Virus record (IMG/VR): IMGVR_UViG_3300042890_001252
Span: 1 to 31,104 of that record
DNA from: a virus
Direction: 5' to 3' (one strand)
Length of the DNA stretch: 31,104 bases
This document shows positions 23,036-29,941 of the stretch, one piece after another. Position 1 is the first letter of the stretch; the number at the start of each line of letters is the position of its first letter. The notes below the pieces were generated by a model. The model was not told the origin of the DNA, made no database searches, and worked only from the letters and a program-made list of their open reading frames with translations. The position numbers and the translations under genes are program-made.

Positions 23036-23695
23036 ATGTCGAATATCACAGCGTTTGGCGGCTCCAATCTGCCGTCGGTTCAGTCCCTCTCGTCGGCTCT
23101 CCGCACTGTCGCGGCCAGCGTCGGCGGCTCCGAAGGCATGGTCATCCTCAAGATGGACAAGACCGGCCATTGGGTGTTCGGTGCTGACCAGACTGAAGTC
23201 GAGGACGACAGCGTGTGGGCGGTCAATCCGTTCTCGTTCGTCCACGGCTTTATCGCGTGGGGCGACGGTGAAGTGCTGGGCGAGAAGATGGCGCCCGTCT
23301 CCGAACCGCTGCCAGAACTCGAACCGGCTCCGGCGACGTCGAAGCGCGGCTGGGAAATGCAGGTCGGCATGACGCTGGCTTGCACCAACGGCGAAGACGA
23401 AGGGATGCAGGCGCGTTTCGCGGCTACGTCCGTCGGCGGCAAGAAGGCCGTGCAGGCGCTTGCCATTGCCATCGCCGAGCAGGTCGATAAAGACCCGACT
23501 ACGCCCGTCCCCATGGTTGTGCTGAAGAAAGACCACTATCAGCACAAGTCCTATGGACGCATCTACACCCCGGTCTTCGAGATCGTCGGGTGGCAGTCGA
23601 TGGACGGTTCCGCAGATGAAGCGGCGGCTGGTGGAGCCGACGAAGAGCCTGTGGAAGAAACGCCGCGCCGTCGCCGCCGCCTCTCGACGGTGTAA
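23036..23695 (+). CDS. Conserved phage replication-region protein, possible ssDNA-binding protein
   Basis: A 219-aa protein. Residues 1-85 include GGSNLPSVQSLSSALR, ILKMDKTGHWVFGADQTEVED and WAVNPFSFVHGFIAWGDGEV; the second half has a beta-rich core (GWEMQVGMTLACT) and a KKDHYQHKSYGRIYTPVFEI segment. It ends with an acidic stretch followed by RRRRR. Similar proteins recur between a nuclease and a PolA gene in podophages; the beta-rich fold, conserved aromatics and acidic tail are compatible with single-strand DNA binding, but this is unproven. Two adjacent ATGs (23033, 23036) exist; 23036 has better spacing (7 bp) from AAAGG. Confidence 0.82.
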   Translation: MSNITAFGGSNLPSVQSLSSALRTVAASVGGSEGMVILKMDKTGHWVFGADQTEVEDDSVWAVNPFSFVHGFIAWGDGEVLGEKMAPVSEPLPELEPAPATSKRGWEMQVGMTLACTNGEDEGMQARFAATSVGGKKAVQALAIAIAEQVDKDPTTPVPMVVLKKDHYQHKSYGRIYTPVFEIVGWQSMDGSADEAAAGGADEEPVEETPRRRRRLSTV

Positions 23696-23706
23696 TGCGT
23701 GCGAAA

Positions 23707-23739
23707 GCCGGGGTGGCAACTTCCCCTTGCCGCCCCGGC
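23707..23739 (+). promoter_or_regulatory. 13-bp stem-loop before DNA polymerase gene
   Basis: GCCGGGGTGGCAA (23707-23719) pairs with TTGCCGCCCCGGC (23727-23739) over 13 positions with one G-U pair and a 7-base loop. No T-run follows. It separates the upstream gene (stop at 23695) from the polymerase start by a very stable structure, suggesting mRNA processing, 3'-end protection or attenuation. Confidence 0.75.
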
Positions 23740-23763
23740 GAGTAGCAGGTGAGTGAGGCACCA

Positions 23764-25722
23764 ATGATATTGTGGATTGACTTCGAGACGCGCAGCCGCT
23801 GCGACCTTCGCGAGCGCGGCGTCTACAACTACGCGCAGGACGCCAGCACCGACGTGCTCTGCATGTCCTACGCCTTCGGCGACGGTGACGTGCAGACGTG
23901 GCGTCCCGGCCAACCCTTCCCCGACGCCGTGCGTCACCACACTGGCCAGATCAGGGCGCACAACGCGGCCTTCGAGCGGCTGGTGTTCTGGTATGTCCTC
24001 CAGATCGACTACGCGCTGGAGCAGTTCTACTGCACCGCAGCACAGGCCCGCGCCAACTGCGCGCCGGGTAGCCTAGAGGACGTGGGCCGCTTCGCTGGCG
24101 CTGGCATGCGCAAAGACCATCGCGGCGGCCAGCTTATTCGGCTGTTGTCGATACCGCAGGCCGACGGCTCCTTCCGCGACGACGAAGACCTGATGGCCGA
24201 GATGATCGCCTACTGCGAGCAGGACGTGCGCGCCATGCGCGCGATCAGCCAAGCGCAGCGCGACCTATCCGACCAAGAGCTGCGCGACTACCATGTCAAC
24301 GAGCGCATCAATGACCGTGGCGTGTTGCTAGACCGGCAACTGGCGCGCGCTGCCGTGCGCTACGCAGAGGTCGAGGCCGACGAGATACAGGCGACCGTCC
24401 GTGAGGTCACTGACGGCGCGATCACGTCCGTGCGCAGCCCCAGAATGCGCCAGTGGGTGCTCGACCGCGTCGGGCCGCTGGCGCTGTCGCTGGCCACCGT
24501 CTACAAGGACGGCGAAGCCAAGCTGTCTATCGACAAGAACGTGCGCGCCAACCTGCTGGCGCTGTCAGAGGAGCAGCCAGATGAAGTGCCGCCGGACGTT
24601 GCTGAAGTCATCCAGTGCGCGGACGATCTGTGGGCATCGTCCGTCGCGAAATTCAACCGCGCCGCAGCGCTTGCTGATGAAGAGGATGCTCGCGTTAGAG
24701 GCGCGTTTGTTTTTTCAGGGGGCAGCGCTACAGGCCGTGCTTCATCATTTGGACTGCAAGTCCACAACTTTCCCCGAAAGTGTGCTGACGACCCTGCACT
24801 AGTCCGCGAGGCGATGGTGCGCGGGCACGCCATTGTGCCCAAGCATGGCCGCCGCGTCACTGACGTGCTCAAGGGCATGCTGCGCCCGTCGCTCATGGCC
24901 GCGCCGGGCAAGCATCTGGTTGTCGCCGATTGGGCCGCAATCGAAGCGCGGGTGACGCCGTGGGCGTCGAACACCAACAGTGGCGTAGCCAAGCTGGCGA
25001 TCTTCGAGCGCGGCGAGGACGTCTATAAGCACAACGCCGCCGCGACGTTCCGCGTCTCTTACGATGACGTCGATAAGGAGCAGCGCCAGATCGGCAAGGT
25101 GCAGGAGCTTGCTTGCGGCTTCGCCGGCGGCGTCGGTGCCTTCGCGGCCATGGGCCGCATCTACAACGTCATCCTGTCCGAGAGCGAGAGCCGCAAGATG
25201 GTGGACGGCTGGCGTCGTGCGAACCCATGGGCGCAGGTCTATTGGGGTGCGCTGGAGCGGGCCTATCTGGCCGCCATGCGCAACCCCGGCAGAGAGTTCA
25301 GCGCGGGCCGCGTGACCTACCTCTACGACAAGCAAAATCTGTGGTATATACTGCCCAGCAAGCGCGTCCTGTGCTATCCTTTCGCCCGCTTCGACGACGA
25401 AGGCAACGTCACCTACGCCAAGGCGTCGTGGAAGCCTGCCGCCGACGCAAAGGAATGGCCGCGCGCTCGCCTCTGGAAAGGTCTGGCGTGCGAGAACATC
25501 ACGCAAGCCGTGGCCAACGATCTGTTGCGCTATAGCCTGCGGCGGCTGGACGAGGAAGGGCTGGACGTGGTGCTGCATGTGCATGACGAAATTGTGCTGG
25601 AGACAGCCAACCCCGACGACGCAGCGGTTACGCTGGTCAATATCATGACAACCCCGCCAGCGTGGGCAGCAGGGCTTCCGCTCAACGCGGAAGTCGCTAC
25701 CATGACGCGCTATGGCAAATAG
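23764..25722 (+). CDS. Family A DNA polymerase with 3'-5' exonuclease
   Basis: A 652-aa replicative polymerase. Exonuclease domain: Exo I WIDFET (Asp6, Glu8), Exo II around HNAAFE, Exo III YCEQD (Tyr150, Asp154). Polymerase domain: TGRASSFGLQVHNFP region, motif A VVADWAAIEAR (Asp389), motif B RQIGKVQELACGFAGG (Lys445) and motif C VHDEI (His607, Asp608, Glu609). All catalytic residues are present. The ATG at 23764 has GAGG 5 bp upstream; a GTG at 23749 would add five residues (MSEAP) and is supported by the identical start region of the next gene. Codons 303-346 (24670-24801) depart strongly from the surrounding bias. The 3' end lies 10 bp before the primase start. Confidence 0.96.
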   Translation: MILWIDFETRSRCDLRERGVYNYAQDASTDVLCMSYAFGDGDVQTWRPGQPFPDAVRHHTGQIRAHNAAFERLVFWYVLQIDYALEQFYCTAAQARANCAPGSLEDVGRFAGAGMRKDHRGGQLIRLLSIPQADGSFRDDEDLMAEMIAYCEQDVRAMRAISQAQRDLSDQELRDYHVNERINDRGVLLDRQLARAAVRYAEVEADEIQATVREVTDGAITSVRSPRMRQWVLDRVGPLALSLATVYKDGEAKLSIDKNVRANLLALSEEQPDEVPPDVAEVIQCADDLWASSVAKFNRAAALADEEDARVRGAFVFSGGSATGRASSFGLQVHNFPRKCADDPALVREAMVRGHAIVPKHGRRVTDVLKGMLRPSLMAAPGKHLVVADWAAIEARVTPWASNTNSGVAKLAIFERGEDVYKHNAAATFRVSYDDVDKEQRQIGKVQELACGFAGGVGAFAAMGRIYNVILSESESRKMVDGWRRANPWAQVYWGALERAYLAAMRNPGREFSAGRVTYLYDKQNLWYILPSKRVLCYPFARFDDEGNVTYAKASWKPAADAKEWPRARLWKGLACENITQAVANDLLRYSLRRLDEEGLDVVLHVHDEIVLETANPDDAAVTLVNIMTTPPAWAAGLPLNAEVATMTRYGK

Positions 25723-25732
25723 GAGAGAAGCG

Positions 25733-28075
25733 GTGAGTGAGGCACGCGATCAATTTCTGGCGTTTATAACCGGGCTGGCCGACGTGGACGGCGAGACGGC
25801 GCTGCTGCTCAAGCAGAAGCCGACGCTGGTTGACGGCCAGATCATCTACCATGGCGACGGAGCGCCGAAGGCGACCTTCCCTGCCTTCCTGCCGGACAAA
25901 GCCAAGATCAAGGCTGGCGAGGCGTGGTATGTCAACACCGGCTCGTTCATCATCGACCGCTTCAAAGACGGCAAGGTGAGCGCCAAGCGCGAGAACACCG
26001 AATACGTCCTGTTCATGATGCTGGATGACATCGGCACCAAGTCGAAGACGCCGCCGATTGAGCCGACGTGGATTATGGAGACGAGCGAAGGCTCGTTCCA
26101 GTGGGGCTACGCCTTCGACGAGCAGCCCAACCGGCATGACTTCGCAGCAGCCATCCAAGCCATCGCCGACGCGGGCTATACCGACCCCGGCGCGACCAAT
26201 CCGGTGCGCAACTGCCGCATCCCCGGCAGCGTCAATCTGAAGCAGGGCCGCGACAACTTCGAGGCGCGGCTGGTCGAGTTCCATCCCGACCGGCAATACA
26301 CGCTGGAAGAAATCTGTGAGGCGCTGGACGTGACGCCAGCCGAAGCCAACACCGCCGACTATAAGAGCATCAATATCCGCGACACCGGCGGCGACACCGT
26401 GCTTCAGTGGCTGGCCGACAACAACCTTGTTCTGTCCCGACCAAATAACGAAGGCTGGTGCGGCATCGTCTGCCCCAACCATGCCGAGCACAGCGACGGC
26501 AACATCGAAGCGCGCTATAAGCCGCTCGACCGTTCCTTCTGCTGCTACCACGGCCACTGCCAGCATATCGACAGCCGCGCCTTTCTGGATTGGGTCGGCG
26601 AGAACGGCGGCCCCAAGGTGGTGCCGGGGTTGCGCGACGAGCTGATCATCGAACGTATGCGCCAGATGGCCGACAAGATCATGCCGACCGACGCCTTCCC
26701 AGACGCGGCGGCAGCGATTGTGCGCGAGGTCGAGCGCAAAGAAGCCGGTCGGCTGGAGAAGGCCGAGTGGTTCCAGCGCTTCGCCTACGTGCAGTCCGAT
26801 GACAGCTATTTCGACATGGTGACGCGGCGCGAGGTGCCGCGCACGGTGTTCAACGCGCTCTACCGGCACGTTGACTGCCGGTCGGTGCATAACCGCAAGA
26901 AGACGGTCAGCGCGTCCTACTACTTCGACGAGCGTCGGCAGGAGTATGGCGCGAAGGCGCTGGTCGGCGTTACCTACGCCGCTGGCGAAGACGTGATGGT
27001 GGCGCGCGACGGGCTGGTCTACGGCAACCGTTGGGTCAACGCGCGGCCCGACATGAGCGGGTCGGACACCATGGCCGACAGCGACATCGAAATGTGGCTC
27101 GATCACTGCCGGACGCTGGTGCCGGAAGAGACTGAACTGGAGCACATTTTCAACGTGATGGCGTTCAAGGTGCAGCACGCCAACGTCAAGGTCAATCATG
27201 CGGTGCTGCATGGTGGCGACGAAGGCAGCGGCAAAGACACTATGTGGGCACCGTTCCTTTGGGCCATCGGTGGCGAGCATCAGCACAACCGTTCCGTCAT
27301 CGAGACAGGCGGGCTGGAAAGCCAGTGGGGTTACAATCTCGAAGCCGAAGTCGTCATCCTGAACGAGCTGAAGGAGCCGGAAGCGAAGGAGCGCCGCGCG
27401 CTGTCCAACCGGCTCAAGCCGATCATCGCAGCGCCGCCGGAGACGCTGATGATCAACCGCAAGGGCTTGCATCCCTATGAGATGCTCAACCGCCTTCAGG
27501 TGATCGCCTTCACCAATGACCCGTTGCCGATCACTATCCCGTCGCAGGACAGGCGCTGGTTCTGCGTCTGGTCGCGCGCGCCCCGTATGGATCACATTGC
27601 GGCGAAGGCGCTCTGGCGCTGGTATAAGTCCGGCGGCTTCGAGAAGATCGCGGCGTGGCTCTGGCAGCGCGACGTGACGGGCTTCAACCCAGCAGCAGCG
27701 CCGCCGGTCACTGAGTGGAAGATGAACATGGTCGAGCACGGCCTGAGCGTCGCTGAGAGCTTCCTCGTGGACATGATGCAGCAGCGCATCGGCCCGTTCC
27801 ATTCGGGCGTCGTAGGCGGCCCGTTCCACAAGCTGTGCGATGCCATCGCCAATGGCCACGTCCCGTCCGGCACGAAGGTTCCGCAAGCGGCGCTGCTCCA
27901 TGCGTTCAAAGAGGCTGGTTGGGTCGATTGCGGTCGGCTGGCGTCGTCGGAATATTCGACGAAGAAGCACGTCTATGCCGCGCCAGACGTCTATGACGTG
28001 CGCAGCAAGTCGGAACTGCGCCGGATGGTCGAAGGGGTTGCGTCCAGCGACGGAAAGGTGCTAGGTTCACGCTAA
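25733..28075 (+). CDS. Primase-helicase (AEP-type primase plus SF3 helicase, DUF5906-like)
   Basis: A 780-aa replication protein. The N-terminal half looks like an archaeo-eukaryotic primase domain: MMLDDIGTK (Asp98, Asp99), EPTWIMETSEGSFQWGYAF and NCRIPGSVNLK. A Cys/His cluster (Cys243, Cys247, His250, then Cys270, Cys271, His273, Cys276) probably binds zinc. The C-terminal half is a superfamily 3-type helicase: Walker A GGDEGSGKD (494-502), Walker B VVILNE (540-545) and VIAFTNDPLPI. The start is GTG at 25733 with AGGAGAG 6 bp upstream; an in-frame ATG at 25712 lies in the polymerase gene without a binding site. It ends the replication operon ahead of a strong terminator. Confidence 0.92.
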   Translation: MSEARDQFLAFITGLADVDGETALLLKQKPTLVDGQIIYHGDGAPKATFPAFLPDKAKIKAGEAWYVNTGSFIIDRFKDGKVSAKRENTEYVLFMMLDDIGTKSKTPPIEPTWIMETSEGSFQWGYAFDEQPNRHDFAAAIQAIADAGYTDPGATNPVRNCRIPGSVNLKQGRDNFEARLVEFHPDRQYTLEEICEALDVTPAEANTADYKSINIRDTGGDTVLQWLADNNLVLSRPNNEGWCGIVCPNHAEHSDGNIEARYKPLDRSFCCYHGHCQHIDSRAFLDWVGENGGPKVVPGLRDELIIERMRQMADKIMPTDAFPDAAAAIVREVERKEAGRLEKAEWFQRFAYVQSDDSYFDMVTRREVPRTVFNALYRHVDCRSVHNRKKTVSASYYFDERRQEYGAKALVGVTYAAGEDVMVARDGLVYGNRWVNARPDMSGSDTMADSDIEMWLDHCRTLVPEETELEHIFNVMAFKVQHANVKVNHAVLHGGDEGSGKDTMWAPFLWAIGGEHQHNRSVIETGGLESQWGYNLEAEVVILNELKEPEAKERRALSNRLKPIIAAPPETLMINRKGLHPYEMLNRLQVIAFTNDPLPITIPSQDRRWFCVWSRAPRMDHIAAKALWRWYKSGGFEKIAAWLWQRDVTGFNPAAAPPVTEWKMNMVEHGLSVAESFLVDMMQQRIGPFHSGVVGGPFHKLCDAIANGHVPSGTKVPQAALLHAFKEAGWVDCGRLASSEYSTKKHVYAAPDVYDVRSKSELRRMVEGVASSDGKVLGSR

Positions 28076-28104
28076 CTGGCTTGCTCCTTGCCGGTTTGCA
28101 TGGG

Positions 28105-28144
28105 AAACCCCGCTGGCCCTCACTGCCAGCGGGGTTTTTCTTTG
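28105..28144 (+). terminator. Intrinsic terminator of replication operon
   Basis: A 13-bp perfect stem, AAACCCCGCTGGC (28105-28117) with GCCAGCGGGGTTT (28125-28137), and a 7-base loop, followed by TTTTTCTTT. It starts 29 bp after the primase-helicase stop. Read from the other strand it has only a 3-T run, so it would be a weak terminator for the convergent gene at 28146. Confidence 0.95.
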
Positions 28145-28145
28145 A

Positions 28146-28340
28146 TCAGGCGCGCTCGCGTTCGAGGATGGTCAACTTACCACCCAGCTCGTCATGGCTG
28201 GTGCTAAAGTTATCATCCACCCATGGCGTCTCGCCGGTCTTCGCGTCGATCAGCCAATATCCCCAGCCGCAATCATCGCGGTCTGCTTCAATCCGAATAC
28301 CGATGGCTTTGGCGCGGGCGCGCAGTTGCTTCAATGACAT
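28146..28340 (-). CDS. Hypothetical 64-aa protein with its own strong promoter
   Basis: A small protein with a basic N-terminal helix (SLKQLRARAKAIGIRIEAD) and a Trp-rich, beta-type middle (DDCGWGYWLID, TPWVDDNFSTS). No family with known function recognised, though the WGYWLID pattern recurs in phage genomes. AAAGGA is about 9 bp before the ATG. It is the only gene between a consensus sigma-70-type promoter and the terminator at 28105-28137, so it is probably expressed early and strongly by host RNA polymerase. A host-modifying role would fit but is speculation. Confidence 0.78.
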   Translation of the reverse strand: MSLKQLRARAKAIGIRIEADRDDCGWGYWLIDAKTGETPWVDDNFSTSHDELGGKLTILERERA

Positions 28341-28366
28341 TGGTTCGCTTCCTTTGGTTGCAAAGA

Positions 28367-28394
28367 GCCGCCGAGCGGTCTTCCGCTCGACGGC
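28367..28394 (-). promoter_or_regulatory. 5'-terminal mRNA hairpin
   Basis: On the minus strand GCCGTCGAGCGG (28394 to 28383) pairs with CCGCTCGGCGGC (28378 to 28367), 12 bp with one G-U pair around a 4-base AAGA loop. The -10 box ends at 28397, so transcription should start at or just inside the stem. The hairpin would form the very 5' end of the mRNA of the 64-aa gene. Confidence 0.75.
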
Positions 28395-28396
28395 CC

Positions 28397-28424
28397 ATTA
28401 TACCACAATTTGAAGGTAAGTCAA
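28397..28424 (-). promoter_or_regulatory. Consensus sigma-70-type promoter with extended -10
   Basis: Read on the minus strand: TTGACT (28424 to 28419), 16-bp spacer, TATAAT (28402 to 28397), preceded by TGG giving an extended -10 (TGnTATAAT). A second TATAAT lies at 28436 to 28431 without a recognisable -35. The element drives the 64-aa gene at 28146-28340. TTGAAGG and CCCTCAA, forming an imperfect inverted repeat, overlap the promoter and could be an operator. Confidence 0.85.
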
Positions 28425-28449
28425 CCCTCAATTATAGCCCGTTTTGCCG

Positions 28450-28674
28450 CTACTTGGTTCGCGTGATCATCATGACGCGCTCTGCGCCGGTGGTGGTCGG
28501 GTCAGTGAGGCACTGGTAGACGCGCCCATGCCGCAGCCCATACTGGCTGGCGTTGCGCGCGATACGCTTGACGTCGGCTGACGTCGGCGCGGGCAGTGTG
28601 ACGACGTCATCAACGGCCATATCGCGGAACGGGTAAGTGGGCTTCGGCCCCGGCGTCTTTCGGTCGGTCAACAT
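28450..28674 (-). CDS. Hypothetical protein, 74 aa
   Basis: A basic protein with YPFRDMAVDDVVTLPAPT followed by a helix-rich RIARNASQYGLRHGRVYQC and a strand ending ERVMMITR. Small phage proteins with an 'F-x-x-M-x-x-G/D-D' beginning and a 'GLRHGRVY' core are common, and some are listed under DUF7303-type domains, but no function is established. It starts 7 bp inside the 3' end of the upstream gene. Confidence 0.72.
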   Translation of the reverse strand: MLTDRKTPGPKPTYPFRDMAVDDVVTLPAPTSADVKRIARNASQYGLRHGRVYQCLTDPTTTGAERVMMITRTK

Positions 28675-28865
28675 TCAACAGCTTCCTTGTAGATGATCTG
28701 GCCGACGCGCCGGCGGCGGTCTTCCTTTAGTATGGCTTCAGCGTCGCGCAGTGCGAGATCGGCAGCAATCGACGCGATGAAGTAGGTGGCGCTGCCGCGC
28801 GCTCCGGCTTTCGTGATGTAGTTGATACGGCACCGGAAGCGCAGGACAGGGTGAACGTAGTCCAC
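28668..28865 (-). CDS. Hypothetical protein, 65 aa, GTG start
   Basis: A basic protein with a beta-type start (HPVLRFRCRINYITKAGARG) and a helical, Ala/Arg-rich second half (ADLALRDAEAILKEDRRRR). GTG at 28865 is chosen because it overlaps the upstream stop (TAGTG) and follows GGGAGGG; an ATG at 28889 in the same frame lies inside the upstream gene. No domain recognised. Confidence 0.62.
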   Translation of the reverse strand: MDYVHPVLRFRCRINYITKAGARGSATYFIASIAADLALRDAEAILKEDRRRRVGQIIYKEAVEC

Positions 28866-29077
28866 TACAGCAGCCCTCCCATGCGGCACATGCGGCGCAG
28901 CCCGTCCGTGCTGGTGCCTCTGGAACCCGTCGCAGCGTCGAACTGGCGGGCTATGAAGCGCAGACGGTCATCCAGCGCCCTCTGAGCCTGTTGCAGCGCC
29001 TCTTGCTCTTCTAGCGCCTGTGCAGCGGCTCTGAGCACGTCTGCCTCTGTAGGCCGTGCGGTTGACGTCATAAGCAT
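28865..29077 (-). CDS. Hypothetical helical protein, 70 aa
   Basis: A predicted long helical, possibly coiled-coil protein (ADVLRAAAQALEEQEALQQ, then RALDDRLRFIARQFDAA) rich in Ala, Gln, Glu and Leu. AGGGAG precedes the ATG by about 9 bp. It starts 3 bp after the membrane-protein gene and overlaps the next start. No function known to me. Confidence 0.68.
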   Translation of the reverse strand: MLMTSTARPTEADVLRAAAQALEEQEALQQAQRALDDRLRFIARQFDAATGSRGTSTDGLRRMCRMGGLL

Positions 29078-29080
29078 GGT

Positions 29081-29290
29081 TCAGGCTCCCTTGCGCATCA
29101 GGCGGCCCGTCTTGCGGTCGCGGCGGTGGCTGTTGGCGCGCAGCTCTTGGAAAGCAAATTGCCAAGCAGTGGCCACCACGCGCGAACGGCGAACGGCGGC
29201 GCGAGCGGCGATCAGGCGGTCGCCCAGCCAAACGATAACAACGAAGCTGCCAAACAGCATCCCCGACAGTGTGATTTCAAGCAGGGTCAT
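29081..29290 (-). CDS. Small single-TM membrane protein, 69 aa
   Basis: One N-terminal transmembrane segment (LLEITLSGMLFGSFVVIVWLG, residues 3-23) and a strongly basic cytoplasmic tail (RRSRVV, HRRDRKTGRLMRKG). GGAGG lies 9 bp before the ATG, inside the 3' end of the 21-codon upstream frame. Topology by the positive-inside rule is N-out, C-in. It could be an early membrane-modifying or superinfection-exclusion protein; nothing proves that. Confidence 0.72.
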   Translation of the reverse strand: MTLLEITLSGMLFGSFVVIVWLGDRLIAARAAVRRSRVVATAWQFAFQELRANSHRRDRKTGRLMRKGA

Positions 29291-29293
29291 GGT

Positions 29294-29359
29294 TCAATCC
29301 TCCATTAGCGCCGCATAGATGGCGGCCAGTGCGAGCAGCACAGTGATAACGACGGCCAT
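29294..29359 (-). CDS. Candidate 21-aa membrane micropeptide
   Basis: MAVVITVLLALAAIYAALMED, almost wholly a single transmembrane helix with an acidic end. The start ATG overlaps the upstream stop (TGATG), and its own last codons carry the GGAGG used by the next gene, so it lies exactly in the space between two coupled genes. Too short for statistical support; its plausibility comes from coupling and clear hydrophobicity. Confidence 0.42.
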   Translation of the reverse strand: MAVVITVLLALAAIYAALMED

Positions 29360-29607
29360 CAGTCTTCAGCATCGACGGCGGTCAGCAGGTGCTCCAGCCG
29401 GTTTACGTCGCGGCGCAGTAGGGCGATAATCGCCGCCTGTTCCTCGATCTCGTTTTTGAGATGCTCGACGTCCTCGCTGGTCACGTCCTCCAGCCGCTCG
29501 CCCAGCGCGATGGCTAGTTCGTGGTCGCTATGCCGTGCGGCTTCGATCAGCGTCGTGTCGCTGCTCATGCGCCAGTGGGCGCGGTCTTTGTTGGGGTCAT
29601 AGGTCAT
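29359..29607 (-). CDS. Hypothetical protein with C-terminal coiled coil, 82 aa
   Basis: Residues 1-45 are mixed (DPNKDRAHWRMSSDTTLIEAA, then HELAIALGERL). Residues about 46-76 form a heptad-type helix (VEHLKNEIEEQAAIIALLRR). AAAGGAG precedes the ATG by 6 bp. Similar short coiled-coil proteins are common in phage early regions. Function unknown. Confidence 0.75.
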   Translation of the reverse strand: MTYDPNKDRAHWRMSSDTTLIEAARHSDHELAIALGERLEDVTSEDVEHLKNEIEEQAAIIALLRRDVNRLEHLLTAVDAED

Positions 29608-29623
29608 TGGCTTCTCCTTTTGG

Positions 29624-29716
29624 TTAGAACGGTATTTCCCAGTCTTCCCAGTCGCCTATCTCCCAGCCGAAATTGATCTTTAAGAAGGCGACTAGGGAAG
29701 GACAGGGTGTTATCAA
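29624..29716 (-). CDS. Candidate 30-aa Trp/acid-rich small protein, TTG start
   Basis: An in-frame stretch of 30 codons begins with TTG, overlapping the upstream stop, and has AGGAG 8 bp before it. It fills the otherwise empty 105 bp between two genes and encodes a hydrophobic half (ITPCPSLVAFLKINFG) and a Trp/Asp/Glu-rich half (WEIGDWEDWEIPF). The codons are not obviously random and no ATG start exists. It may be a genuine microprotein or a leader peptide. Confidence 0.42.
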   Translation of the reverse strand: MITPCPSLVAFLKINFGWEIGDWEDWEIPF

Positions 29717-29928
29717 TTGGCGCGCTCCTGTGCGGTCGGCGCGCGGCCAGCCGTCCAGTTGGCAGTGACGCGCGCGTCGCTGTTGGGGATGCACCACAGT
29801 TCCCCGCTATCGTTCAGGGCCGTGACCCATATCAGGCTGTGCTCCAGCCCGTAGTCGATCACGCCGACGGCGTATCCGCGCCCCTTGGACGTATCCAAGG
29901 GGAGCGGCGGGTTAAGTTGCGTGAACAT
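29713..29928 (-). CDS. Hypothetical protein, 71 aa
   Basis: A small beta-type protein with a conserved-looking pattern: PPLPLDTSKGRGYAVGVIDYG, then GLEHSLIWVTALNDSGELW and NSDARVTANWTAGR. The motif 'KGxGxAxxxIDYGxEH...GExW..xN..xR...N.T.GR' is frequent in phage proteins of unknown function. TAGGAG precedes the ATG by 9 bp. It is downstream of the clamp-like gene in the same direction. Confidence 0.75.
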   Translation of the reverse strand: MFTQLNPPLPLDTSKGRGYAVGVIDYGLEHSLIWVTALNDSGELWCIPNSDARVTANWTAGRAPTAQERAN

Positions 29929-29941
29929 GTCAGTCGCGCTC

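Noticed and set aside
25697-27970. A 757-codon minus-strand frame opposite the primase-helicase
   Set aside because: Shadow of the strongly supported plus-strand gene; no motifs and no ribosome binding site consistent with neighbouring genes.
28077-28089. A 13-bp match (TGGCTTGCTCCTT) to the P-loop gene's ribosome-binding region at 21523-21535
   Set aside because: No start codon follows it on the minus strand here, and a 13-bp match built around AAGGAG is not surprising in this genome.
29288-29300. GGTTCAATCC resembling a tRNA T-loop
   Set aside because: No matching acceptor or anticodon arms around it; the bases are the reverse complement of a ribosome binding site plus stop codon of coupled minus-strand genes.
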